From Shewanella inventionis (GTDB lineage Bacteria; Pseudomonadota; Gammaproteobacteria; Enterobacterales; Shewanellaceae): DNA of 64,000 bases. The notes beneath the pieces were generated by a model. It saw only the letters and a list, made by a program, of their open reading frames with translations, searched no databases and was not told the DNA's origin. Position numbers and translations under genes: made by a program. How positions within the stretch are numbered: position 1 is the first letter of the stretch; the number at the start of each line of letters is the position of its first letter. Below are positions 45,496-54,586 of this stretch, piece by piece. The stretch spans positions 1 to 64,000 of the forward strand of contig NZ_BMII01000026.1 of assembly GCF_014641855.1 (NCBI RefSeq), in the 5' to 3' direction.

Positions 45496-46620
45496 ATGGT
45501 AGACAAGAAATTATCGGGCGCTGGATTACGTGGTCAAAGTGCTGGCGAAACAAAATTATGTACCGTAGGTAAATCAGGTTCTGGCTTAACCTATTGTGGC
45601 TACGATGTGTCAGACTTGGCAGATAACGCCACCTTTGAAGAAGTCGCTTACTTATTATTTAATGGCGAATTACCGACATCTGCCCAGCTTAGCGCATATA
45701 AAGCAGAGCTTACCGCGCAGCGTGATTTACCCGATGCATTAAAAGCGGTACTTAAACTGATCCCCGCTGATGCTCACCCAATGGATGTGATGCGCACGGG
45801 TTGCTCATTTTTAGGTAATCTTGAGCCAGAAGTGGATTTTACTCAGCAAAACAAAGCCGCTAATCGTTTACTTGCCGCGTTCCCAGCCATTATGTGTTAC
45901 TGGTATCGCTACAGCCATGATGGCGTAGAAATTGATTGCACCACAGACGAAGACTCATTAGGTGGCCATTTCCTTAAATTACTGCGCGGCGAAACGCCGT
46001 CTGATCAACATCGTAAAGTGATGGACGTGTCGTTGATTTTGTATGCAGAGCATGAATTTAATGCCTCAACCTTTACTGCGCGCGTGTGTGCATCAACCTT
46101 GTCTGATATGTATTCGTGTGTGACTGGCGCGATTGGTTCATTGCGTGGCCCATTACACGGCGGTGCTAACGAGGCTGCGATGGACATGATCCAAAAGTTC
46201 AGTTCACCAGCCGATGCCAAAGCGCAAATGGCTGGCATGCTTGAGCGTAAAGAAAAAATCATGGGCTTTGGACATGCGATTTATAGCGTGTCTGATCCAC
46301 GTAATGTGATCATTAAAGCCTGGTCTGAAAAACTAGCCCATGAACATGGTGATACTTCGTTATACGACATCTCTGTCGCGTGTGAAGAGTTTATGTGGGA
46401 CACCAAAAAGCTGTTCTGTAACGCAGACTTTTTCCATGCCTCGGCTTATCACTTTATGGGCATTCCAACCAAACTGTTCACCCCAATCTTTGTTTGTTCA
46501 CGCTTAACCGGTTGGGCTGCACACGTAATGGAGCAGCGCTCAAATAACCGCATTATTCGCCCAAGTGCTGATTATGTGGGTAGCGAGCCTCGTAAAGTTG
46601 TGCCAATTAGCCAACGTTAA
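45496..46620 (+). CDS. prpC: 2-methylcitrate synthase PrpC
   Basis: A 374-residue citrate-synthase-fold enzyme joining propionyl-CoA and oxaloacetate. Signatures: GLTYCGYDVSDLAD near the start, GPLHGGANEAAMDM (His near residue 222), MGFGHAIYSVSDPRN (His/Arg), and a late RITGWAAHV-like RLTGWAAHVMEQ. AGAAGGAAG precedes the ATG. The gap after prpB (89 bp) holds a small stem TGTGTG/CACACA. Followed by an internal terminator-like hairpin. Confidence 0.95.
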   Translation: MVDKKLSGAGLRGQSAGETKLCTVGKSGSGLTYCGYDVSDLADNATFEEVAYLLFNGELPTSAQLSAYKAELTAQRDLPDALKAVLKLIPADAHPMDVMRTGCSFLGNLEPEVDFTQQNKAANRLLAAFPAIMCYWYRYSHDGVEIDCTTDEDSLGGHFLKLLRGETPSDQHRKVMDVSLILYAEHEFNASTFTARVCASTLSDMYSCVTGAIGSLRGPLHGGANEAAMDMIQKFSSPADAKAQMAGMLERKEKIMGFGHAIYSVSDPRNVIIKAWSEKLAHEHGDTSLYDISVACEEFMWDTKKLFCNADFFHASAYHFMGIPTKLFTPIFVCSRLTGWAAHVMEQRSNNRIIRPSADYVGSEPRKVVPISQR

Positions 46621-46627
46621 TCCACTG

Positions 46628-46652
46628 GCCGAGCATATTGGCTCGGCTTTTT
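46628..46652 (+). terminator. Intra-operonic terminator/attenuator between prpC and acnD
   Basis: GCCGAGC (46628-46634) pairs with GCTCGGC (46641-46647), followed by TTTTT. Inside the operon it would reduce, not abolish, acnD expression. Confidence 0.7.
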
Positions 46653-46700
46653 CGATTTTGATAGTCGATCACCCAATTTGTATTAACCGTGGATGTTGTT

Positions 46701-49295
46701 ATGAATACTCAATACCGTAAATCTTTACCCGGCACCAAGCTCGATTATTTTGATACTCAAGAAGCGGTTAACGCCATTGAGCCAGGTGCTTATGCCAAAT
46801 TGCCGTACTGCTCACGTGTGTTTGCCGAGAACTTAGTACGCCGTTGTTCACCTGATATGCTCGTTGACTCGCTAAAGCAGTTAATTGAACGCAAACGTGA
46901 TTTAGATTTTCCGTGGTTTCCAGCGCGTGTAGTGTGTCACGACATTTTAGGCCAAACCGCATTGGTTGACTTAGCCGGCCTACGAGACGCCATTGCTGAA
47001 AAAGGCGGCGACCCGTCCAAAGTAAATCCAGTCGTGCCGACACAATTGATTGTTGATCACTCACTTGCAGTTGAGCATGCAGGTTTTGAAAAAGACGCCT
47101 TTGAAAAAAATCGCGCCATTGAAGACCGCCGCAATGAAGACCGTTTTCATTTTATAAACTGGACCAAAACGGCGTTCAAAAACGTTGATGTTATCCAACC
47201 GGGTAACGGCATTATGCATCAAATCAACCTAGAGAAAATGTCACCAGTGGTCCATGCCCTTGATGGCGTGGCATTTCCAGACACCTTAGTCGGCACCGAC
47301 AGCCACACACCCCATGTAGATGCACTAGGTGTTATCGCCATTGGTGTGGGCGGACTAGAAGCAGAAAGCGTGATGTTAGGCCGCGCATCGTATATGCGTT
47401 TGCCAGACATCGTAGGCGTTGAAATTACCGGCAAACCACAACCAGGTATTACCGCAACCGACATTGTACTTGCGTTAACAGAGTACCTGCGCGCTCAAAA
47501 AGTGGTGTCGTCGTATTTAGAATTTTTTGGCGAAGGTACGACCCATTTAACCCTGGGCGACCGAGCAACCATTACCAACATGACCCCAGAATACGGCGCA
47601 ACTGCCGCCATGTTTTATATCGATAAACAAACTATTGATTATTTAACACTGACTGGCCGTGATGATGAGCAAGTTAAGCTCGTTGAAACTTATGCTAAGC
47701 AAGCGGGTTTATGGGCAGATACCTTAACTGAAGTGGAATACGAGCGCGTGTTGCATTTCGACCTATCTACCGTTGGGCGTAACATTGCTGGGCCATCAAA
47801 TCCGCACAACCGGGTGCCAACCTCTGAGCTTGCAGCTCGTGGTATTAGTGGCGTGGTTGAAAACGAGCCAGGTAAAATGCCAGACGGCGCGGTGATTATT
47901 GCTGCTATTACTAGCTGTACTAATACCAGTAACCCACGCAACATGATTGCTGCTGGCTTATTAGCCCGTAATGCCAATGCCCGTGGTTTATTGCGTAAAC
48001 CCTGGGTGAAGTCATCACTGGCCCCTGGCTCAAAAGCGGTGCAATTGTATTTAGAAGAAGCAGGCTTATTACCCGAGCTTGAAAACTTAGGCTTTGGCAT
48101 TGTGGCGTTTGCCTGTACTACCTGTAATGGCATGAGCGGCGCGTTAGATCCTGTTATTCAGCAAGAAGTGATAGACCGTGATTTATACGCCACCGCAGTA
48201 TTGTCGGGTAACCGTAACTTTGATGGTCGTATTCATCCATATGCCAAGCAAGCGTTTTTAGCCTCACCGCCATTGGTCATTGCCTATGCCATTGCCGGTA
48301 CCATTCGTTTTGATATTGAAAAAGATATCCTAGGAATCGATAAAGATGGCAACCCTGTCACCTTAAAAGACATTTGGCCGACCGATGAAGAAATCGATGC
48401 AGTGATTAAAACCAGCGTTAAGCCAGAGCAGTTCCGCAAGGTATATGAGCCGATGTTTGACATAAAAGTTGAATATGGCAGCCACGTTAATCCGCAGTAC
48501 GACTGGCGGCCACAAAGTACCTATATTCGTCGTCCACCTTATTGGGAAGGTGCATTAGCCGGTGAGCGCACCATGAAGGGAATGCGCCCTTTAGCGGTAT
48601 TAGGCGACAACATTACTACAGACCATTTATCGCCATCGAACGCGATTATGCTCGACAGCGCTGCTGGTGCTTATTTAGCTAAAATGGGCTTACCGGAAGA
48701 AGATTTTAACTCATATGCAACACACCGTGGCGATCACTTAACTGCGCAGCGTGCCACGTTTGCTAACCCTAAATTGTATAACGAAATGGTCCAAGAAGAC
48801 GGCAACGTGCGCCAGGGTTCGTTAGCCCGTATTGAGCCAGAAGGACAAGTGATCCGCATGTGGGAAGCCATTGAAACCTACATGGAACGTAAACAGCCAT
48901 TGATCATTATTGCAGGGGCTGATTATGGCCAGGGTTCATCACGTGATTGGGCTGCAAAAGGCGTACGTCTTGCTGGCGTTGAAGTGATAGTCGCAGAAGG
49001 TTTTGAGCGAATTCACCGTACCAATTTAGTCGGAATGGGCGTATTACCACTTGAGTTTATTAAAGGTGAAAACCGTCATACCTATGAGATTAACGGCACA
49101 GAAACCTTTGATGTCGTTGGTACTCCAAAACCAGGAGCCATGTTGTCTGTTGTAATGACGCGTCTTGATGAAGAGCAAGTGACAATTCCGGTTAAGTGCC
49201 GCTTAGATACCGCTGAAGAGTGTTCTATCTATGAGGCCGGTGGGGTATTACAACGTTTTGCTCAAGACTTTTTAGCCAACGAAGCGGCTAGCTAG
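46701..49295 (+). CDS. acnD: Fe/S-dependent 2-methylcitrate dehydratase AcnD
   Basis: 864 residues from ATG 46701 (a GTG four codons upstream is possible but the GGATG leader fits the ATG). Aconitase family: VVCHDILGQTALVDLAGLRD near the start, GTDSHTPHVDALGVIAIGVGG (shown here in part: GTDSHTPHVDALG), cluster cysteines in ITSCTNTSNP (near residue 410) and FACTTCNGMSG, and the swivel domain GDNITTDHLSP and GSSRDWAAKG. It dehydrates 2-methylcitrate to a 2-methylaconitate isomer that PrpF must isomerise before hydration. Confidence 0.95.
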   Translation: MNTQYRKSLPGTKLDYFDTQEAVNAIEPGAYAKLPYCSRVFAENLVRRCSPDMLVDSLKQLIERKRDLDFPWFPARVVCHDILGQTALVDLAGLRDAIAEKGGDPSKVNPVVPTQLIVDHSLAVEHAGFEKDAFEKNRAIEDRRNEDRFHFINWTKTAFKNVDVIQPGNGIMHQINLEKMSPVVHALDGVAFPDTLVGTDSHTPHVDALGVIAIGVGGLEAESVMLGRASYMRLPDIVGVEITGKPQPGITATDIVLALTEYLRAQKVVSSYLEFFGEGTTHLTLGDRATITNMTPEYGATAAMFYIDKQTIDYLTLTGRDDEQVKLVETYAKQAGLWADTLTEVEYERVLHFDLSTVGRNIAGPSNPHNRVPTSELAARGISGVVENEPGKMPDGAVIIAAITSCTNTSNPRNMIAAGLLARNANARGLLRKPWVKSSLAPGSKAVQLYLEEAGLLPELENLGFGIVAFACTTCNGMSGALDPVIQQEVIDRDLYATAVLSGNRNFDGRIHPYAKQAFLASPPLVIAYAIAGTIRFDIEKDILGIDKDGNPVTLKDIWPTDEEIDAVIKTSVKPEQFRKVYEPMFDIKVEYGSHVNPQYDWRPQSTYIRRPPYWEGALAGERTMKGMRPLAVLGDNITTDHLSPSNAIMLDSAAGAYLAKMGLPEEDFNSYATHRGDHLTAQRATFANPKLYNEMVQEDGNVRQGSLARIEPEGQVIRMWEAIETYMERKQPLIIIAGADYGQGSSRDWAAKGVRLAGVEVIVAEGFERIHRTNLVGMGVLPLEFIKGENRHTYEINGTETFDVVGTPKPGAMLSVVMTRLDEEQVTIPVKCRLDTAEECSIYEAGGVLQRFAQDFLANEAAS

Positions 49296-49309
49296 TTCTT
49301 AATCGCTAT

Positions 49310-49334
49310 ATCGGCAGCCAGGCTGCCGATTTTT
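49310..49334 (+). terminator. Intra-operonic terminator/attenuator between acnD and prpF
   Basis: ATCGGCAG (49310-49317) pairs with CTGCCGAT (49323-49330), followed by TTTT and a T-rich stretch. AGGATG for prpF comes right after. Confidence 0.7.
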
Positions 49335-49355
49335 CATTTTTTGTAGGATGTTGTT

Positions 49356-50531
49356 ATGGCTCATTTACCACAAATTAGAATTCCCGCCACTTATATGCGT
49401 GGCGGCACCAGTAAAGGGGTATTTTTTAACCTAACTGATCTGCCTCAAGCCGCTCAGATTGCCGGACCCGAGCGTGATGTCTTGTTGTTGCGAGTCATTG
49501 GTAGCCCAGATCCCTATGGCAAACACACCGATGGCATGGGCGGAGCAACGTCAAGCACCAGTAAAACGGTGATTTTATCAAAAAGCACCCAAGCCGATCA
49601 CGATGTGGATTATCTGTTTGGACAAGTTGCCATCGATAAACCTTTTATTGATTGGAGTGGCAATTGCGGCAACTTAACAGCCGCAGTTGGCTCATTTGCG
49701 ATAAGTAATGGCCTGATTGACCCAAACCGTGTTCCACAAAATGGCACTGCCGTGGTGCGAATTTGGCAAGCCAATATTCAAAAAACCATTATCGCCCATG
49801 TGCCGATCACCGACGGTGAAGTGCAAGAAACTGGCGATTTTGAACTCGATGGCGTGACCTTTCCGGCCGCAGAAGTGCAAGTTGAGTTTTTAGATCCCGC
49901 TGACGGCGAAGGCGCGATGTTCCCAACGGGGAATGTCGTTGATGTGCTTGAGGTACCAGGCGTGGGTAGCTTTAACGCCACCTTGATTAATGCAGGTATT
50001 CCCACCATTTTTGTTAATGCAGCAGATATCAATTATGTGGGCACTGAACTGCAAGATGACATTAATAATGATGACAAAGCGTTAGCCATGTTTGAAACCA
50101 TCCGTGCTTATGGCGCGGTTAAAATGGGCTTAATACAACACATTGATGAAGCCGGAGCGCGTCAACATACGCCTAAAGTGGCGTTTGTCGCACCGGCAAA
50201 AGAATATGTATCATCAAGTGGAAAAGCAGTGGCCATGACTGATATTGACCTCGTGGTACGAGCATTGTCTATGGGCAAGCTCCATCATGCCATGATGGGT
50301 ACCGCAGCAGTGGCTATTGGTACCGCCGCCGCCATTCCTGGCACCTTAGTGAATTTAGCCGCTGGCGGTGGAGAGCGCAGTGCCGTGCGCTTTGGTCATC
50401 CTTCTGGAACGCTTCGTGTTGGTGCTGAAGCGCAATTAATTGATGGCCAATGGCAGGTGAAAAAAGCCATTATGAGCCGCAGTGCTAGGGTGTTAATGGA
50501 AGGCAAGGTAAGAGTTCCAAGCAAACGTTAA
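49356..50531 (+). CDS. prpF: 2-methylaconitate cis-trans isomerase PrpF
   Basis: A 391-residue protein of the PrpF/diaminopimelate-epimerase fold. Visible: RIPATYMRGGTSKGVFF at the start, DGMGGATSSTSKT, SGNCGNLTAAVGSFA with the equivalent of the catalytic cysteine (near residue 107), and the C-terminal RFGHPSGTLRVGA. Last gene of the prp operon, before the terminator at 50556. Confidence 0.95.
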   Translation: MAHLPQIRIPATYMRGGTSKGVFFNLTDLPQAAQIAGPERDVLLLRVIGSPDPYGKHTDGMGGATSSTSKTVILSKSTQADHDVDYLFGQVAIDKPFIDWSGNCGNLTAAVGSFAISNGLIDPNRVPQNGTAVVRIWQANIQKTIIAHVPITDGEVQETGDFELDGVTFPAAEVQVEFLDPADGEGAMFPTGNVVDVLEVPGVGSFNATLINAGIPTIFVNAADINYVGTELQDDINNDDKALAMFETIRAYGAVKMGLIQHIDEAGARQHTPKVAFVAPAKEYVSSSGKAVAMTDIDLVVRALSMGKLHHAMMGTAAVAIGTAAAIPGTLVNLAAGGGERSAVRFGHPSGTLRVGAEAQLIDGQWQVKKAIMSRSARVLMEGKVRVPSKR

Positions 50532-50936
50532 ACATTACTGATTTCCCCCAAAAACAAAACCTTGGTAATACCGAGGTTTTTTTATTTTATTTATACAAAC
50601 AGAAAAAATATTTTCAGGCATTAAGTTAAAAAATAAACTTATTAATCAATATTTTATAGCTTTATTTTGCAATCGATTAAAAATGTGATAAACATCAAAA
50701 AACGCTTGATTCAATAGTAAAATTAGTATGTTATATGCAGAATTTACAGACATTATTCAGCAAAATTTCTAGGGTAACTAAAAGGAATAACACTGCAGTT
50801 AACCGATAATGTTATAACAACCTTTGCTGGTTTAGGTTACAAAATAATAAGCCAGACATATATTACAGTTCACGTATTATCGTGAAGCACATTGCATAGA
50901 ATTTAGGTGCAATGTATTAAAAGAAGGAAATCAAAT
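50532..50936. other. Gene-free stretch upstream of the antiporter
   Basis: Apart from the prpF terminator it is very AT-rich, with no open frame. It presumably holds the antiporter promoter. No site was recognised. Confidence 0.5.
50556..50590 (+). terminator. Rho-independent terminator of the prp operon
   Basis: AAAACCTTGGTA (50556-50567) pairs with TACCGAGGTTTT (one G-T wobble), followed by a long T-rich run. Confidence 0.85.
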
Positions 50937-53126
50937 ATGGTTGAACACATTACAGGTATGCTGGCGTTAATCGGTGTTCTGTCGCTTTTGTGTCAATGGG
51001 TGGGCTGGAAATTACGTTTACCAGCCATTTTACCGCTTTTATTGTGTGGTTTATTGTTAGGCCCAGGTCTTGGAATACTCGATCCTGATGCTATTTTTGG
51101 CGATTTATTATTCCCGATTATTTCGTTAGGGGTTGCGGTTATTCTTTTTGAAGGTGCGCTAACCCTTAACTTTAAAGAAATTAAAGACCATGGCCGCATG
51201 GTTACCAACTTAGTCAGTGTTGGTGCATTAGTGACTTGGTTGGTCATTGTACCCGCAGCGCACTTTTTAATGGGCTTTGAGTGGAGTATCGCAGCACTGT
51301 TTGGAGCGTTAGTCGTGGTAACCGGCCCAACCGTAATTGTGCCTATGTTACGTTCAGTGCAACCAAAATCTAATCTAGCCAGTATTCTGCGCTGGGAAGG
51401 TATTGTCATTGACCCAATTGGCGCCTTAATGGCGGTTTTAGTGTTTGAATACATTGCCGTGTCTAACGATCCAACCACTCATGTACTTCATGCATTAGGG
51501 TTAACGTTAGCAATTGGTTTTGGTTTAGGCGCAGCAGTGGGCTATTTTGTTGGTATTGCCATCCGTAATAACGTTTTCCCGCATTATTTACGTAATACTG
51601 CGGTATTAACCATTATGTTAGGGGTGTTTGTTGGTTCTAACTTATTACAGCATGAATCGGGATTATTGACTGTAACTGTTATGGGGATCTTACTTGCTAA
51701 CATGCGCGGTGTAGATATTGCCGACATTTTAGAATTTAAAGAAACCTTAACCGTATTGCTGATCTCTGCATTGTTCATTTTACTTGCTGCCCGTTTAGAT
51801 TCTGGTGCTATGCTCGATCTTGGGTTTGGTGGCATTGCAGTTTTATTGGTGGTGATGTTTGTTGCTAGACCGCTCAGTATTTGGATTTCGGGACTTGGAA
51901 CCAATTTATCTTCTAAAGATAAGTGGTTTTTAAGTTGGGTTGCTCCAAGGGGTATTGTTGCCGCTGCCATTTCATCTTTATTTGCGATTAAGCTTGAAGC
52001 CGTCGGTCTTGAAGGCGCGAGTTCAATTGTGCCTTTAGTGTTTTTAGTGATTATTGGTACGGTTGTTATTCAGAGTTTAACCGCTGGCCGTTGGGCAAAA
52101 TATCTTGGCGTTAAAGAAGGATCAAACCAAGGGTTATTGATTTTTGGTGCGTCTAAGTTTTCACGTGAGTTGGCATCAATTTTAATTTCTCGAAACATTA
52201 AAGTGGTGTTAGCTGATAATAACTGGGACAGCATTCGCCAGGCGCGAATGGAAAATATTCCAGTTTATTTTGGTAACCCAGCGTCTGAACATGCTGAAAC
52301 CTATATGGACTTAAGTGGAGTAGGGCGCGTACTTGTGATGTCACCTTATCGTCAATTAAATCCATTAGTGACCTTCTATTTCCAGGATTTACTGGGTGTA
52401 GAAAAAGTTTACGGCTTGAATAATGCAGACAGCGGCAGTGCTCGTCATCAATTGTCAGAGTCTTATTTAAAGCGTTTGTGTTTGTTTGGTGAAAATATTT
52501 CCTATGCCAAAATTGCCAGCTTAATGGCAAAAGGTGCAGTGTTAAAAGTAACTAATATTACCGAAAACTTCACTTATGAACACTTTAAAAAGCGTTATGG
52601 CGAAACTGCAATGCCGCTAGTGTACTTAACCAAAGACGGTAAAGTAAAAGTGTTGGCAGGTGCAGCGCCATTTGAATACCCTGTTGGTATTGAACTTATT
52701 AGTTTATTGCCGCAAGAGGCGCAAGAGCAAGCCGTTATTCAGCGCGCGTTAGATGAAGAAGCCGAGCGTAAAGCGAAAGCATTAGCCGAAGAAGAAGCTA
52801 AAGCCGCAGCCGAAGCGCGAGCTATTCGCGAAGCTGAAGAAGCTGAGCAACGTGCAATTGAAAAAGCCCGTCGCAAAGAAGAAGAACTTGCACAGTTTGA
52901 AGAGCAAGAAAAAGCGCGCTTACTTGCAGAAGAAGAGGCTGCATTAGTGAAAAAAGAAGCCGCTGAACTAGCTAAAGAGCAAGCGATAAAAGAACAGGCG
53001 AAAAAAGCATCTGCAGCACTTGCCGTTGACGCAACCCCTATTGAAGAAGTTGCTGATAATACTGACAAGGTATCGTCTGACGATGAGGCCAAGCCTGACA
53101 CCGTGGTTGAGCCTAAAACGGTTTAA
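50937..53126 (+). CDS. CPA1-type cation:proton antiporter with TrkA-N domain and charged tail
   Basis: 729 residues from ATG 50937 (AAGGAAAT just before). Twelve or so membrane helices fill residues 1-385, with GPTVIVPMLRSV, EGIVIDPIGA (the ion-site acidic residue) and SWVAPRGIVAAAISS typical of NhaP-like transporters. A Rossmann TrkA-N domain follows (about 398-540: LLIFGASKFSRELASILISR), which in relatives senses nucleotides. The last 130 residues are an Ala/Glu/Lys-rich coiled coil (EEAKAAAEARAIREAEE and similar), which is unusual and may mediate assembly. Single gene with its own terminator. Confidence 0.9.
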   Translation: MVEHITGMLALIGVLSLLCQWVGWKLRLPAILPLLLCGLLLGPGLGILDPDAIFGDLLFPIISLGVAVILFEGALTLNFKEIKDHGRMVTNLVSVGALVTWLVIVPAAHFLMGFEWSIAALFGALVVVTGPTVIVPMLRSVQPKSNLASILRWEGIVIDPIGALMAVLVFEYIAVSNDPTTHVLHALGLTLAIGFGLGAAVGYFVGIAIRNNVFPHYLRNTAVLTIMLGVFVGSNLLQHESGLLTVTVMGILLANMRGVDIADILEFKETLTVLLISALFILLAARLDSGAMLDLGFGGIAVLLVVMFVARPLSIWISGLGTNLSSKDKWFLSWVAPRGIVAAAISSLFAIKLEAVGLEGASSIVPLVFLVIIGTVVIQSLTAGRWAKYLGVKEGSNQGLLIFGASKFSRELASILISRNIKVVLADNNWDSIRQARMENIPVYFGNPASEHAETYMDLSGVGRVLVMSPYRQLNPLVTFYFQDLLGVEKVYGLNNADSGSARHQLSESYLKRLCLFGENISYAKIASLMAKGAVLKVTNITENFTYEHFKKRYGETAMPLVYLTKDGKVKVLAGAAPFEYPVGIELISLLPQEAQEQAVIQRALDEEAERKAKALAEEEAKAAAEARAIREAEEAEQRAIEKARRKEEELAQFEEQEKARLLAEEEAALVKKEAAELAKEQAIKEQAKKASAALAVDATPIEEVADNTDKVSSDDEAKPDTVVEPKTV

Positions 53127-53146
53127 CACTGTGAGACGTTAACAAC

Positions 53147-53178
53147 AAAAAAGGCCTAGCAAAATGCTAGGCCTTTTT
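53147..53178 (+). terminator. Rho-independent terminator after the antiporter
   Basis: AAAAAAGGCCTAGC (53147-53160) pairs with GCTAGGCCTTTTT (53166-53178), working in either direction. Confidence 0.88.
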
Positions 53179-53231
53179 ATTTAACTACGTGATTGCGTGG
53201 TTAATGTCAGTTAATTACGCTCAATGGTAGA

Positions 53232-53360
53232 TTAGGCTAATGTAGCCAGTACCACTTCATGGTGATCTTTGGTTTTAAATTTGTTTAATACATGGCTAAT
53301 TTTGCCATCTGTACCTACAACAAAACTTAAACGATGAATTCCATCATATATTTTTCCCAT
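53232..53360 (-). pseudogene. C-terminal fragment of a Bcp-type peroxiredoxin
   Basis: A 42-codon frame from ATG 53360 to TAA 53232 reads GIHRLSFVVGTDGKISHV and then NKFKTKDHHEVVLA, the C-terminal strand-helix of bacterioferritin comigratory proteins. The catalytic cysteines and the first 110 residues are missing. The sequence beyond 53360 does not continue the family, so an event truncated it, marking the border of the accessory island. Confidence 0.75.
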
Positions 53361-53830
53361 AAAGAATCACCCTTGATAATTATTTAAGACAGTACCACTG
53401 ATGAATTCTTATAAACTATATCTTTAACAATGAGTTAAGTTAATTTATTTACGTTTAATACTTACATTATATCAGTTGTCATAGTTTTATGTAAACAGGG
53501 TCACATTTAGCGGTTTTTGAGTAAAAAATTGTCATAAAAAGTTTATCGAAGCTATGTAAGGGTAATCAAACTATAGCACTTTTGAAGAGATGCCATATAG
53601 GTCTGTGCCCACGTAAGTGAAAGGCTTACAGGTTTCCAAATGGTTTTGGGGCAAAAGGGACTTAGTTAGTGTGTTTACTCTAAAACGTTTATGCCCCATT
53701 ATTAGCTAGACCAAATACTCTACCTTCAGTTTCTGCTGCAATTTTCAATTGCATATTCATGCACTTTTAATTTATCGCTCTTCAGCTAAAATTAATAAGG
53801 CCATTTCAGTTGTCATACAGGAGATAGCGT
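53361..53830. other. Gene-free AT-rich stretch at the island border
   Basis: 470 bp with no gene. The 12-mer TCAGTTGTCATA occurs at 53472-53483 and again at 53806-53817, the second immediately before the integrase ribosome-binding site. They could be a chance repeat or part of an attachment region. Confidence 0.4.
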
Positions 53831-54424
53831 ATGTGGACGAAGAAAGGTCATTTAACTGGGCAGAAAAAGCCCTTTAAGCTTGAGGATATCTGGCGTATCC
53901 GTACCAGGCTCGAAATCGAAGGTAATATTATGGAGTTGGCTCTGCTCAACCTCGCCATCGATTGTAAATTACGTTCATGTGATTTGCTCAGAATGAAAGT
54001 TCGAGATATTTCATCGGGTGGTGTTATTCAAAATAGAGTTCTTTATCAACAGAGTAAAACGGAACGTGAGGTTCAATTTGAAATAACTTCTCGTACAGCT
54101 CAATCATTAACACAGTATTTAATGCAAAGTGGCTTATCGTCATCAAGTTATATATTCCCTAGCCCTCGTAAGAACGGGAGACCTATGAGCTATAGCTGCT
54201 ATGCAACTATAATTCGTCGCTGGGCGTCACAACTTGGTTATGACTATTACCTGTATGGTACTCACTCTATGCGAAGAACAAAGGCAACCTTGATCTATGC
54301 ACGAACGAAAAACATCCGAGCCGTACAGCTATTGCTTGGTCACGCCAAGTTGGATAACACAATTCGTTATTTAGGGGTAGAGATGGAAGATGCCCTTAAT
54401 ATATCTGAGGATATAGAGTTGTAA
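53831..54424 (+). CDS. Short tyrosine recombinase/integrase
   Basis: A 197-residue tyrosine recombinase. Catalytic residues are visible: Arg in KLRSCDLLRMK (near residue 52), the beta-hairpin Lys in QQSKTEREVQ, HSMRRTKATL (about 146-155), and LLGHAKLDNTIRYLGV with the nucleophilic Tyr near residue 181. It keeps only a very short N-terminal region (no full core-binding domain), as in a widespread class of stand-alone integrases found beside restriction and defence genes. Reads toward the ImmA/PIN and R-M genes. A GGAG motif precedes its ATG. Confidence 0.88.
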   Translation: MWTKKGHLTGQKKPFKLEDIWRIRTRLEIEGNIMELALLNLAIDCKLRSCDLLRMKVRDISSGGVIQNRVLYQQSKTEREVQFEITSRTAQSLTQYLMQSGLSSSSYIFPSPRKNGRPMSYSCYATIIRRWASQLGYDYYLYGTHSMRRTKATLIYARTKNIRAVQLLLGHAKLDNTIRYLGVEMEDALNISEDIEL

Positions 54425-54586
54425 CATTATTGTGTTAAAGCCATGCGCATGAGCAGGTGGTAGATTGGATAATGAGCAAAATGGAGAGTTCGGGACTGCA
54501 AATTAGATAGCAAATTAAGGCAATTCGGTTTATATTAATCACAGTTTTGTCAATTTTATAAACCAAGCCATTGCTGAGAGGATACC

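Noticed and set aside
53472..53817. 12-bp direct repeat TCAGTTGTCATA as att sites
   Set aside because: Both copies lie on the same side of the integrase, only 334 bp apart, and no copy was spotted at the right end of the island.
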